Positions 7,146-18,400 of a DNA stretch of 37,815 nt are shown here, piece by piece. Numbering within the stretch: position 1 is the first letter of the stretch; every line of letters starts with the position of its first letter. Below the pieces are notes generated by a model. It saw only the letters and a program-made list of their open reading frames with translations, made no database searches and was not told the origin of the DNA. Source of the stretch: a virus; IMG/VR virus record IMGVR_UViG_3300017917_000811, positions 1 through 37,815 of that record. One strand, given 5' to 3'. Made by a program: the position numbers and the translations under genes.

Positions 7146-8654
7146 TTAACTATTCAATTTTACGATCGCTTCAACTAAACCTTCTTCTACCGTAGGTTTA
7201 TCTGCAAGAGCACGACCAATTACGTTAAATGCTGTATATTCACCTGATTTTGCTGCACGGGCTAAACCATTACCTGCCGAAACTAGTCGATCACCTTTAC
7301 GTACAGTTCCTACTACACGTACAGGTACACGACCGTTTACCGCTACTGCTGGGTGAGTAGCGTCACTACCTGCACCTGCATTCATTAGATATGCCGCTGC
7401 TGTACTTATTACTCCAAACACCTTGTCGCTTAGGTCTTGAACTACAGCAGTAATTTCTTTCAAACCACCAATTTCAACAACTGTACCTGGTTCATATACA
7501 TCATCTGCTGCAAAACGTTCTGCCAAGTCAGCGTATAGTGCTGAGCTTGATGTACCGTATACATTACCTACAAATCCTGCGGCAACGACGTTGCTAGTAA
7601 AACTTGCAGTAGTAGCAATAACATTAGCAAATCTTGCTGCACTTGCTCCGATGTCAATAGTGCCTGTGGCATTAGGTTGAATTCTGTTGCTGACTGTGGT
7701 GATGCCTGTAACTGCAAGTGTAGAACTTAGTGATGCAGCGCCAGTTAGAGTTGTAGCACCGCCCACGCTTAGTGCACCAAATAAACTCACAGCCGCGGTG
7801 TTTCCTGTAATACCTATAGCACGTGTACTACCGCCTGTGCTTCTGTTAACATAAAAGTTAAGATCTTTACCTACTGTACCGTTAGTTAATGAAACTTCTG
7901 TACCACTGCTGGTAGCTACTGTTAAGTCACTGCCTACAACTAAACCACCACCTGCTGTTAATTGATAGTTGGTACTTGTATTTTGATCGCTACGTAAGAA
8001 TTGGTTTGCGGCCACCCCTTGAAGTGTTAGCGCATTACTTACATCACCTGTGAATTGTGCACCTGACAGTGTACCAGAGCTGATTAAGTTAAAGCCTGGT
8101 TTAACTGTGGCAAAACCAGCAATACTGGACTGAGGAGTAAATGTTGCATCTCTGCTTAGGATACCTATAACAGTGTTACTAATGTAGAATTTTACAACCA
8201 CATGAGGATTGCTAGTACTGTCATTGATAGTTTCAACTACAGCACCGCTGGTGCCTGAAGTTGTTGTATATGCAGGACCAACCACAATCCATGCTGCGCC
8301 ACTCCACACGTTTAATTGTGCGTTAGCACTGTCCCACCACAAGTCGCCTGTGATTGGGTTAGCTGGTTGTGTAGCGCCACTTGCTGAGCTTGAAATAGGT
8401 TTCCATGCACTACCGTCATATACTTTTAATAAGCTGTTTGTAGCATCGTACCATAGCTGACCTGGAAGAGGTGCTGTTGGTGCTGTACTGTTATAAAAGT
8501 TTTCTAATAGTTTAACATAGTTTTGGTTTAAGAAAATACCGTACCCAGCATAGTTCTTACCTATAAGTGTTAAACTTGAGCTGGTAGTATTTACTGTACC
8601 GTCTGCGACTGTTGCTAGTGTTACACCAGCAGTTGTAGTTATTGTATATGACAT
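7146..8654 (-). CDS. Tail fibre/adaptor-like structural protein (paralogue 1)
   Basis: The product has 502 residues. Residues 1-130 (SYTITTTAGVTLATVADGT, IGKNYAGYG, PGQLWYD, GDLWWDS) match the N-terminus of the next gene upstream, so this is a shared attachment module. Two copies of the short G(Q/D)LW(Y/W)D plus (V/N)(Y/W)(D/S)G(S/A)AW element are present. The middle is a repetitive beta-rich shaft (GGATTLTGAASLSSTLAVTG). The C-terminal 130 residues start with LYADLAERFAADDVYEPGTV, a conserved end domain of many phage fibre-like proteins that I know by its DLAERF signature but cannot assign a biochemical role. A late promoter-like GATAAATA lies 27 bases before its ATG. Most likely it forms part of a fibre or collar of the virion. 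Confidence 0.75.
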   Translation of the reverse strand: MSYTITTTAGVTLATVADGTVNTTSSSLTLIGKNYAGYGIFLNQNYVKLLENFYNSTAPTAPLPGQLWYDATNSLLKVYDGSAWKPISSSASGATQPANPITGDLWWDSANAQLNVWSGAAWIVVGPAYTTTSGTSGAVVETINDSTSNPHVVVKFYISNTVIGILSRDATFTPQSSIAGFATVKPGFNLISSGTLSGAQFTGDVSNALTLQGVAANQFLRSDQNTSTNYQLTAGGGLVVGSDLTVATSSGTEVSLTNGTVGKDLNFYVNRSTGGSTRAIGITGNTAAVSLFGALSVGGATTLTGAASLSSTLAVTGITTVSNRIQPNATGTIDIGASAARFANVIATTASFTSNVVAAGFVGNVYGTSSSALYADLAERFAADDVYEPGTVVEIGGLKEITAVVQDLSDKVFGVISTAAAYLMNAGAGSDATHPAVAVNGRVPVRVVGTVRKGDRLVSAGNGLARAAKSGEYTAFNVIGRALADKPTVEEGLVEAIVKLNS

Positions 8655-8680
8655 ATTTCTAACCTATTTAAGTATATGTT

Positions 8681-8688
8681 TATTTATC
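8681..8688 (-). promoter_or_regulatory. T4-type late promoter, GATAAATA
   Basis: The minus strand reads GATAAATA in the short intergenic region 27 bases upstream of the ATG at 8654. It matches the T4-type late promoter core (TATAAATA, NATAAATA in relatives) recognised by gp55-bearing RNA polymerase. It lies between two structural genes and would give the downstream fibre genes their own late transcript. Confidence 0.7.
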
Positions 8689-8694
8689 TTATTT

Positions 8695-10077
8695 TTAAGT
8701 CTGGTATTGGAACCAGAAATCTCCATCGTTACTACCAATATCGTTTACACCTGGATTTGGTGGATTAACGCTGACAAACTTAGCACTGCCACCCCACCAC
8801 TGTCCAGCTGTTCTCACATACTGTGTAGTAGCCACTGCGGCATTACCTGCGCTGGTATATGTTTGTGGTTGTGTTGCAGCAGTAGCACCAGAAGATAAGT
8901 TAAGTCCACTGCTTGTGCCAGTTGCAAGAGTAGCGCCATCTACAACTACACTTAGAACGCCTGTACCGGTATCAATGATTTCAACATAGCTGTTACCTTG
9001 ATAAATTTTGTTTAAATTTAAAGAATTATTTACAAAGGCTGTAGTAGCTAATTGTGTTGTGTTTGTACCTGGCGCCGCTGTAGGTGCAGTAGGTACTCCT
9101 GTTAATTCTGTATCTACAAACTTATCATCTACATATTTCTTTGTAGCAATACCATAGTTTGTAGTCGGGTTATCATAAACTGTAATTAATCCTGTTGCGC
9201 CATCTATAACTAATGCGTTGCGAAGAACACCACTCACGTTAGCTACGAATGTGGTATCACCGTTGTTAATTCTATTGGTAAGATTTACTTGACCACTTGA
9301 AGGTATTGTTACTGAGAAATCTAAATTACTACCTACAGTAATACCGTTATTATTTGTAATACGTAGGTTACCTTGGGCTACGTTGTTTATATCAGCACGT
9401 AGATAGTTGTCTGATATAACATTACCTAAGTAATTGGCATTATTAGCAGTGATGTAGTAGTTGCCACCTGCGATACTTGTATTAGCAGTATGACCTCTGT
9501 AGATAACACTGAATCCTGTTATAGAAGGAATTGGAACAAAGTTAGCATCTTTGCTTAGAACTGCGTGTCTTGCACCGTCTAAGTATAAACTCAGTACGGG
9601 ATGATCTACTGTACCATCACTAATGGTTTCCCAAATAGCACCACTCTTACCTCTGGTTTTCTTGTAAGGAGGACCTACTAAAATCCAACCTAATACAGTA
9701 TAGGGATTAGTGCCGTTGTAAACATATAGTTGTTCTTCTGTTTCGTCCCACCAAAGGTCACCACCTACTGTGGTAACTGGTGCTGTAGATTGACTTAGGC
9801 AACTACTGATAACTTTGAACTGTGTACCTGTGTAGACACGCATACGTTGATCAGTAGTGTTCCACCATAATTGGCCAGCAAGTGGATTAGGCGGTTCGTT
9901 AGCAGTTGTGTTAGCAAAGTTTTCTAACAATGACACAAGATTATTGGCCATTAATTGACCGTAGTTACTGTAGTTACGACCTATTAAAACTAAACTGGTC
10001 TTAGACTTATTGTCTATGGTGCCGTCAGCAATAGTTCCTAACGAAACTCCATTTGTTTTTAATATTGTATATGCCAT
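8695..10077 (-). CDS. Tail fibre/adaptor-like structural protein (paralogue 2)
   Basis: The product has 460 residues. The N-terminus (AYTILKTNGVSLGTIADGT, IGRNYSNYG, AGQLWWNT, GGDLWWDE) is paralogous to the next gene downstream. The C-terminal part differs: it has LTGVPTAPTAAPGTNTTQLA followed by TTAFV, a repeat typical of phage tail fibres, and a second weaker copy around ATTQYV. It ends in a short GDFWFQYQT tail and lacks the DLAERF domain of its paralogue. The start has an AGGA ribosome binding site. It lies 12 bases after the 228-residue gene. A fibre or fibre-connector role is likely, with the shared N-terminus as the particle attachment module and different distal ends. Confidence 0.75.
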   Translation of the reverse strand: MAYTILKTNGVSLGTIADGTIDNKSKTSLVLIGRNYSNYGQLMANNLVSLLENFANTTANEPPNPLAGQLWWNTTDQRMRVYTGTQFKVISSCLSQSTAPVTTVGGDLWWDETEEQLYVYNGTNPYTVLGWILVGPPYKKTRGKSGAIWETISDGTVDHPVLSLYLDGARHAVLSKDANFVPIPSITGFSVIYRGHTANTSIAGGNYYITANNANYLGNVISDNYLRADINNVAQGNLRITNNNGITVGSNLDFSVTIPSSGQVNLTNRINNGDTTFVANVSGVLRNALVIDGATGLITVYDNPTTNYGIATKKYVDDKFVDTELTGVPTAPTAAPGTNTTQLATTAFVNNSLNLNKIYQGNSYVEIIDTGTGVLSVVVDGATLATGTSSGLNLSSGATAATQPQTYTSAGNAAVATTQYVRTAGQWWGGSAKFVSVNPPNPGVNDIGSNDGDFWFQYQT

Positions 10078-10089
10078 TGTCTTTTCCTA

Positions 10090-10776
10090 TTACGCATTAG
10101 TGCTTAAATTTGTTAGAGTTTGTATACGCACTGTGTAGTCAATTTGAATCAAACGATTCAATGATTTTTGCACTGGACTAAAAATTACATGCGTTAATAA
10201 TTTGCCAGTACCAGCACCGTCTGTGCTGAAACCTTTAAGGCCGAGTTCGTCAAACACAAACTGACCGTTTAAATCTTGGCTGTTATCAAACACTGCTTGA
10301 CCCTGTGGCTCACCGTAGTCTAACAAGCAGTTTACAACTATATCTGTATAGATCAATCCTGGGGTATGTGTTACTACAATCTTATTACGCAACGGATCAA
10401 TATTAGCCGCATTAGTATCATCTACAATTTTATAATATTGCGGACTGTATAAATCAGCGTTTTGTACATTAGTGTTAGTTGGCAAGTATGTAATAACCCC
10501 TGTAGGGTCGACTGTGGTACCACCATTACCAAAGTGCATTTCACTGATAAAGTTAGTGCCTTTGTTAGCCAGACTTAGAGCAATAGCTTCACTCATATTT
10601 TCATAGTGAATAGCATTACGTTTGTTAACAAATACTTCACCTGATTCAGGGTCAAATATTTTTATGTGGCCTTGGACATGTACGCCACCGCGTTCATCAG
10701 GTTGCTTTTTCTGTAGATCCATAGATTTCTCTTCAGTTTTCTTATCCATATTGTTATTTATCGCGTCTTCTGCCAT
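10090..10776 (-). CDS. Virion structural protein, 228 aa (T4-like marine phage type)
   Basis: The first 30 residues are charged and apparently disordered (DKKTEEKSMDLQKKQPDERG). They are followed by a compact domain beginning HVQGHIKIFDPESGEVF with KRNAIHYENM and FGNGGTTVDPTGVITYLP. This pattern I recall in conserved structural proteins of marine T4-like phages. The ATG at 10774-10776 has AAGGT 6 bases upstream. A late promoter-like GATAAATA lies inside codons 5-8, which raises the possibility of a second start at the in-frame ATG of residue 19 (10722). It follows the repeat-containing fibre gene by 8 bases. The domain probably sits at the fibre attachment site, but this is inferred from position only. 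Confidence 0.7.
   Translation of the reverse strand: MAEDAINNNMDKKTEEKSMDLQKKQPDERGGVHVQGHIKIFDPESGEVFVNKRNAIHYENMSEAIALSLANKGTNFISEMHFGNGGTTVDPTGVITYLPTNTNVQNADLYSPQYYKIVDDTNAANIDPLRNKIVVTHTPGLIYTDIVVNCLLDYGEPQGQAVFDNSQDLNGQFVFDELGLKGFSTDGAGTGKLLTHVIFSPVQKSLNRLIQIDYTVRIQTLTNLSTNA
10755..10762 (-). promoter_or_regulatory. Intragenic late promoter-like GATAAATA
   Basis: GATAAATA on the minus strand lies within codons 5-8 of the 228-residue structural gene. Its 20-base context (10755-10774) is 18/20 identical to that at 12445-12464. It is 33 bases ahead of the in-frame ATG at 10722. It may drive a transcript for an N-terminally shorter form and for the fibre genes downstream, or it may be a coincidence of the shared EDAIN coding sequence. 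Confidence 0.4.
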
Positions 10777-10784
10777 GGTTTACC

Positions 10785-12401
10785 TTATGGATTTTCTATA
10801 TTATAAATGCGTTCTGCTAATTGATTTAAGGCATCGTTAATGGTGCTAACATTACTTGTCCAGTGTTGGAAGTTAGCCATAGTAAACGCAACATTGCCTT
10901 GTAATACTGTAATTTCTCCTGCTTGTACAGCAGCATTTGAAATTAAACTATTTAACGTAGTTTGTTGTGCAGCCGCATTACCTGTTAATGATCCAACTGC
11001 TGATTGTAGCACAGCAATATTACCTGCTTGTACAGCGGCATTACTTGTCAGTGTAGCAACATTTGCTTCTACGTTGGCGATTCTAGTTGTTAATGTAATA
11101 CTAAGGTTTGCGTCACTGCCTAGAGCTGTAGCTAATTCATTTAGTGTATCTAGTGTGCTTGGTGCTCCGCCTACTAGAGCAGCAATATTTGCAGTAATTT
11201 TACTGTCAACATATCCTTTCATAGCAGTGTTAGCTGTTGTAACATTTGCGGATACGTTTGCTAACTCACTGGTTAGTGTGGCAATATTGCCAGCTTGTAT
11301 AGCGGCATTTGAGAACAATGTTATAACGTTAGCTTGTAGGGAAGATATGTTACTAGAGTGAGCCGCATCGTTAGCAGATAAGTTTGCGCCAGACGAACCT
11401 ATAGCTACTATGGTTGTTTCGATTGAACTAACATTAGACTGCAATATAGCAACGTTAGATTCTAATCCAGAGATATTTCCAAGACTACTTATGAGACCTG
11501 CCTGCACAGCGGCATTGGCTGTTAGAGTAGCGATCTGGCCTGCCTGCACAGCGGCATTACTTTCTAAATCGCTTATCTGTCCAGTGTGTACACCTACTGC
11601 TGACAGTAAAATTTCTATGTTTGCTTCGATACCACTGGCGTCACCTAATATAGCAACGTTGGCTTCCAAGCCTGCAATTAGTCCTGCTTGTACAGCGGCA
11701 TTGGCTTCTAACGAACTGATACTACCTGCTTGCGCTCCTGCGTTAGATATTAAATTTGCTACATCAGATTGTAGTATAGCTATATTACTGCTTTGTGTTC
11801 CTGCGTTGGCCAACAGTGTGGCTATCTCACCTGCTTGCACTGCGGCATTGGCTGTGAGTGTTGCTAATTCACCTGCTTGTACAGCGGCGTTAGCTGTTAG
11901 TGTTGCTAAGGTTCCTGCCTGACTTGCGGCATTACTTGTAAGAGTAGCTAACTCGCCCGCCTGTACTGCGGCATTACTTGTAAGGGTAGCCAACTCGCCT
12001 GCTTGTGCGGCAGCATTTGATGTTAAGGTAGCAAGGCTACCTGACTGTGCACCTGCGTTAGCAGTTAATGTTGCTAATTCGCCTGCCTGGCTTGCGGCAT
12101 TGGCTGTGAGTGTTACGATGTTAGCTTCTATGGCTGCAACATTGCCTTGAAGAGTGGCGATCAATCCTGCTTGTACAGCAGCATTACTAGTCAATGTAGC
12201 AAGGCTACCTGCCTGGGCACCTGCATTAGCTGTTAGGTTAGCTACATCTGTAGTTAAGGTACCTAAGATGTATGTTTTAAATTGATCTACATTACCAGCC
12301 ACTGTAGTCAGTGTTCCCGCCACATTACTTACCGCAGGTATTAGAACATTGCCAAGTACCACCGGTAAACTGGGAAAACTGCTAATCTTAATTGTTGCCA
12401 T
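10785..12401 (-). CDS. Repeat-rich coiled-coil tail fibre protein
   Basis: The product has 538 residues, almost entirely built of a 14-residue repeat of the type LATLTSNAAVQAGE. Seven exact-register copies lie at residues 109-206, with degenerate or interrupted copies before and after. Hydrophobic residues at positions 1, 4 and 8 with Gln at 11 give two heptads per unit, which suggests a long trimeric or dimeric coiled-coil shaft. The N-terminus (MATIKISSFPSLPVV) would be the attachment end. The C-terminus (LNQLAERIYNIENP) is another short helix. The ATG has GAGGA upstream and lies 2 bases after the giant gene. A late promoter-like GATAAATA is 44 bases upstream, inside the end of that gene. 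It probably forms a slender fibre or whisker; no receptor-binding tip is visible. Confidence 0.8.
   Translation of the reverse strand: MATIKISSFPSLPVVLGNVLIPAVSNVAGTLTTVAGNVDQFKTYILGTLTTDVANLTANAGAQAGSLATLTSNAAVQAGLIATLQGNVAAIEANIVTLTANAASQAGELATLTANAGAQSGSLATLTSNAAAQAGELATLTSNAAVQAGELATLTSNAASQAGTLATLTANAAVQAGELATLTANAAVQAGEIATLLANAGTQSSNIAILQSDVANLISNAGAQAGSISSLEANAAVQAGLIAGLEANVAILGDASGIEANIEILLSAVGVHTGQISDLESNAAVQAGQIATLTANAAVQAGLISSLGNISGLESNVAILQSNVSSIETTIVAIGSSGANLSANDAAHSSNISSLQANVITLFSNAAIQAGNIATLTSELANVSANVTTANTAMKGYVDSKITANIAALVGGAPSTLDTLNELATALGSDANLSITLTTRIANVEANVATLTSNAAVQAGNIAVLQSAVGSLTGNAAAQQTTLNSLISNAAVQAGEITVLQGNVAFTMANFQHWTSNVSTINDALNQLAERIYNIENP
11784..12077 (-). repeat. 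Seven tandem 42-bp coding repeats
   Basis: Seven consecutive 42-base units encode the 14-residue repeat LxxLxxNAxxQ(A/S)Gx, residues 109-206 of the coiled-coil fibre. The units differ by mostly silent and a few conservative changes. Less regular units continue on both sides (about 10890-12260). Confidence 0.85.
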
Positions 12402-12403
12402 TT

Positions 12404-15400
12404 TTATTCCTCAATGATTATATCGCCACTTTCTGTCGTTATCGTATTTATCGCATCTTCTGTCACTAAATTATCTGCTACCGCGCCTACTACAATATTA
12501 CCGGCAGTTGCATCTTTCAAGAACAATACCTGTGCAGTTGTGGCCGCATCAAATCCTAAACCATCTGTGGCAGTGCCTGTGCCTAAGTTGTACCATGACT
12601 GTGTCTGTTGATAAACGGTACCACTGCCAAATGTAACTTCGCCTGTTGATGTTACATTACCAATCATAGTTGAACTGTATGGATAAACATTAACATCATG
12701 AGTGCCATTAATAGCCAAGTTGCTTGTGGTAAGCCCAATAGTGCCGCTGTTTCTTACATATACGTTTGAACTCAACCAACTATCGTTTAGTTGAATGTAG
12801 TCAAATGTGCTAGATAGCAGTGCCACAGAATTGTATCTTGCTAAAATGTTAGCACTGGATGTGTAGCTCTGTACCACAGTTAAGTTTGCACCTGTTGCAG
12901 GTTGGCTAATGAAGTCGCCTACGTTAGCTCTAATGTTACCGCTTAACTGTACACTGACGTTAGCAAAGTCAAATTCTGCAGAGTTATTGTAGTTAATTAA
13001 TACTACACTGGTTCTTAGATCAGTTCCAACCACAAGAGCATTGGCACCACTGGTTGCCTGTGTAATAATGTCACCTACGTTGGCCTGTATTGCTGTGTTT
13101 AATCTCAATTGGTAAGTAACTGACTCTGTTACAGTGTAAGTGTTAGAACTAGTGTAAGAGATGTTGGCCAGGCTAACGTTAGGAACAACCTGTAATAGAC
13201 TTGCATCAACAACAAGAGTACCGCCACCATAGTAGGATTGTACGGCTGTACCTTGTGTACCTCTACGAATTTGTCCTAAAGTACCTGCAGCAACATTAGC
13301 TGTCCAGTAGGTAATGCGCTCACTACCAATAAAGATAATACCTGGAATTTCTTGACTTGGTGTTGGTGTTGCTAAGGCAGCAACGTTAGCCACATGTATT
13401 TCTGTGTCATCCAAGGCCAACGGTTGTGTTAAGGTTGTACTGTAACGGTCAGCTATACGTAGGAACTCGGTATTGTTTACCATGTTCTTGAATATACGGT
13501 AACCTACTACATCAACGTTGCCATTGATCTTAGTATAGACTTTCATGTCTAAGGTATCGTACATGATACCTGGTACTAATTCTTCTGGAGCATGACTAGA
13601 ATAAGTGTCTACGTATGCACCACCATCTACGTTAATGTCTTCAGGACGGGTACCCAAAGTACTGTCAATAAATTCGCTACGTATAACTGTATCTAACGCA
13701 CTTTCACTAAGTAAAGGACTACCATCCTCGTCATACTCTACGTTGTCAAAATCTCCGCTGTCAAACGGATTAATATCATTGTTACTGATATAGTCTAAAT
13801 CTGTAACATGCACGTTGCTTAGATACACACCGTCAAGCGTAACATTACCAAATGTTATAGCACTGTTACCTAATACCCAGTCAACTGAGTTATTAAGTTT
13901 AACCTGTAGTTTGTTGCTTGTCCAAACACGAGTCACTGTGGCGCTAGCATCTTCCAGAGGTATTTCTACGTAGTTTGATAGACCTACTGTGGTAATTGTT
14001 GGGCGAATACCAACGTTTGACCAACCCCACGGAGCAACGTTACTTGTGGCACCAGTTACTGGATCCACCACTACATTACCGTAGATACTGCGTACCGCTG
14101 CTGTACCGTTTACAATTAGGTTAGCTGTTGCTTCAACAAAAGGTATGTTATTTTGTTTTACTAAAACAATTTCATCACCAGCTACAACACTTCTGTATAC
14201 ACGAGCATTAGCTGTAATTGATACGTTCCCAGCACCTAAATAAGTTTGTGTAACAAACTCGCCAACATTTGCAGAAATAGGTAATGATACTCCTAAAGCT
14301 ATGCTTGCTTCTGGTTGAGTAATTAGATTACCAGTCATACCTACCGTTAATCCAGTGCTACCACTGAATGTGATGTTGGCATAAGCAGTGCCTGGGAACC
14401 CTGGTTGTTGACTAAAGTCAAGACCCTGTATCTGTACACCTGGGTATTCTATACCGTAGACTAATTGTTTAAGATCCTTAGCAGGCATGTTAGCGCCAGG
14501 CACATAGTAGGCCATTATACGATCGTTGGCGTTGCTAAACTCACCCGAATTATATAATTCGTAGTTGATTGGATTAAACGTAGCGCCTGTAGTAACATTA
14601 GCAACTACTCTATAACCTTGACCATTATAACTTACAATAGTATTAGCTGTATAGAATGTATTAGCTGACCACTCTTGTACCGTTGTGTTGTAATTAACAC
14701 GATCAAATTTAAGTGTAGTATTTAACGAACGTAGTTGATTGTTGGTCAGCACTGCGTAGGCTTTAGCTGTAGACTGGGAGCCACCGTTGACCGTAACTGT
14801 TGGAGTAGTAGTATACCCAGAACCTGTGCTTGTTACTGTTATTTCAATCAGTCGACCAGTGTCACCGTCTATGGCAGCCACTGCTGATGCACCACTACCG
14901 CCGCCTCCTGATATTATAATTTCAGGAGTGCTAGTATAACCTAAACCAGGATCTGTGATAATGATAGATTCGATACTGTAGGTTCTGTGATTATACCACT
15001 GTGGATAATCTTGGTTGATTACCTGTCCGGTAGTTGTTAGAATTCCAGTAGACCATAGTTGTTCGTCTATGGCTACGTAGTTACCTTCTCCATTTGGACT
15101 ACGGAATATATCATTTTCTGCATCGTAGTACGGTGGTAGATCAAAGTCAGTAATGCTGCCCTGGAACTCATCTGATCCCGTATATGAAGTTAAGTATTCT
15201 CTTATTTTTGTAACATAAGGTTTTACTTCCTTGATGTATTCTTCATAATAGGTTTGATTATCTTTGATATAATTAGCAGGTTGATCTAAAGATCTCAAAT
15301 TGTGTGTAACAGAAATAAAACTAGTTTTGAATATCCAGTCTACAAATTTTTGCTCATTAAACAGATAGTTTACCATCACAAAGAATAGACGGTTAAACTC

Positions 15401-18400
15401 ACCTTCTAACTCGCCTGTAAATATACTGTCGCGTAGAGCTTCAATTATATTACGTATTTCTTGGTTAGGGTTTTGATCAAATCGACTGGTTTCGTAACCT
15501 TGATTGCCAAAGCCTATTCCGTTGTTAGCAAAGTCGCTAAGATCAGATTTAAGTTGAATTGTACCGTTTTGTATACCTACTACTTGGAACGTCCCGTCAG
15601 GTAATACAGTTAATAGATTCCAGCCGCCTTGTGCTGTGTTATTAACTTTAACTAATATTTCGTCGCCGGTAGCTGCAGGTAATTTCAATGCATCTACTAA
15701 GGTATCTACTACAAACTCAATAGCTTCGTTAGCATTATATCCCAATGCGTACCAATCAACATAATCCCAATAGAGATCAGTGCGGAAACTCTGAACACGT
15801 ACTATAGACCAAGATTTATCAGTTTGTAACTCGTAAATTGTCCATAGATTATCCTGTGTAGTATCTTGACGCACTAATACTTTGTAGCCTACTGGCAGTA
15901 AATTAGTATCTAAGTAATCTAGTTCAACTTGTGTTTCTACTGCACTATTCCATTGTCCCTCGGTTGGATTTTGATCGAAGCTGTAAGGAATAGGTTCCCC
16001 AGACAGTAGTTGATCAAAATTGTATTGACGAGCAATAGGTTTTTGAATTAAGATTCCATTTACATAATCAATTAAATCGTTCAAAGCACGTAGTCTATCA
16101 ATAAACATGCTCTGTCTTGGTCGTGTACTGATACCGTACCTGTCAGCAACACTCAACGATTGATCTGGCACAACAGCACCTTGAGCATCTATACCAGCCA
16201 AACTATCAATCATTTTATTTGATATTTTTTCAGGTATTATGCTAAATTTATTACCGCTTTGCAATAATTCATATTCGCTGTGTATTAGATTGCTGTTTCT
16301 TACAAGTTCATAATCTAAATGTAATACTGTGTTGTTGGCTGAAAGGAAACCACCAACATTGTACAATATAAATGCGTTAGACTTGATAATAGCACCGTAG
16401 GCAATACCCTGACTCTTTGGATTACTAATAAGATTAGATATGATCGATACTGGTAATGTTCTACCTGTATTAACTCCTGTAATACTAGATTTATTTTTGA
16501 CCCAGAAGTAGTACTTGCTGGTAATAATATTAGTTGTAGGATCTACATAAGTTATTTCCACGTAGGCACTGTCATCAGCATACTTAGGTTCGCCATCAAA
16601 GCCTGCCGCAATATACTGACTTGGTAGCACTGTTGATTCTACCCACTCGCAGACTTCTACAGTACTGCCGGGGAATAATCTACCCCAGTTCACCGCACGG
16701 TAGGCAAGACTACCTTGTTCATAGTCAATGAAACGAACTTGTCCTAGATTCCACCATACTTGATTAACTTGATTGTCACCCCAGTATGTTTCAGTGTTTA
16801 ACAATATGCGTGTGCTGTCACCTCTGTTGTAGATAGCAGGGTCGTATTCTGTCTTATAAGTGATATCTTGTTCTGCGGCACCTAGTATTTTACCTTTTGC
16901 AGGGTCAATAAACTCTAAATTGGTTAAAATAGTATTGGTCTGATTATCAAACAAATACATGCGATTTACAGTATCAGGGTCAACTTGTGGTTCTTGATAT
17001 CTAATTAGGTTCCAACCACGTTTTAGCGTAGGATTAGTGAACAAATATAGTTTACCTGCGTTAGGTGAAGCATCATCATTATTGGGTGCGCTAACGATAA
17101 TCATACCATTGATAATATCTATATCTGTACCAAAGCTGTCCCCGCTGGCTAGATCACCTGGATCTAGTTGTTGACAGTAAGCATATCGTCCTGGATGTTC
17201 TACTTCATCACGAGGATCATCGTATAATTCGTAAATATATACACTACCACTGCCTGGCATGTCATCAGTGAACACGGTGCTGTCATCATCAAAGACTAGT
17301 TCATCGTTGTCAAAGGTGGTTTCATACTGTGTAGTACCACGTTCACTAGCAATAACTAACATATATGCGTTACGTGCTAAAATAACTTTGTTACCAAAGT
17401 ATTCGCCAGGACGGCCGAATGGATTAATAATAATCTGCATGAACGCAAACACCGCCATACCTGCCGCAGTATAAACATTACTTGCGCCCGGATCTCCGTT
17501 GGCATTTCTACCAGACAATGTACGTAGTAGATTTTTAGCAACAGTTCTATCTGACAGTAATCTTAAATAACCGTTTTGATTTACAGCACTAACACCTAAT
17601 ATGCCTGCATCATTAACGTCTTTAACAAAACTATCTAAGCTGGCCATTGGATGTACTTCAACGTTAGACCATGTGGCAGTCATAGTTGAATAGTTGTTAC
17701 TAATATACGTAGCATCGTTAATTAATAAATTACCAGAACCAAACGTAAACCCAGTTGTACTTGCTGTGGTTTGATTAATAATGTATGAATTTGCCGCAGG
17801 GTATGCGCCGTTGATCAGTACAGGAGCCACATAATCAGTTGTAGAAATAACCTGTACATTAGATGCAAAATAAACCCCGTTTAATCGAATGTTAGCAGAA
17901 TTACCGATTACATTACCAGTAATAGGTGTAACATTTACTGTTGAGCTACTAAACACATTACCAACTACTCTTGCGTTTGCAGTCACAGCACCAATAGTTT
18001 GAGTAATGTACTCACCTACGTTGGCACGAATTGCTCCGCTTAAACTTAATTGTGTGATGGCCGGTGTAAAGTCTACATTGTTGACTGGTCTTATAGTCAC
18101 AGTAGCCACGTTCGAATTAGCATAAACCATTGCGTTAGCAATAACACCGTCTATAACCTGTGTTATGTAATCGCCTTTGGTAACAGTAATAGGTTTAGTC
18201 AAAGACAAAGTAACATTAGTATTATAGGAAGTGCTGACTGTGATTGTTTTACTACCTGTGTTGCCTGTATTTGCTAACACTGTTACATTAGCGCCAGTAC
18301 TCGGCTGTGTAATGTAATCACCCACATTGGCACGTATTGTGCCACTCACAGCAAGTACATTTGCTGGTGTACCGTCACCCAATGTAGTGGGCATCATACG

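Noticed and set aside
10840-11922. Two long plus-strand open frames opposite the coiled-coil fibre gene (173 and 170 codons).
   Set aside because: They lie antisense to the repeat-rich gene; the Ala/Asn-rich repeats read in reverse give open frames of Cys, Ala, Val and Pro with no family pattern and no ribosome binding site.
11784-12077. Possible CRISPR array because of the regular 42-base period.
   Set aside because: The repeats have no unique spacers, are translated in frame into a 14-residue coiled-coil unit, and no cas genes are near.
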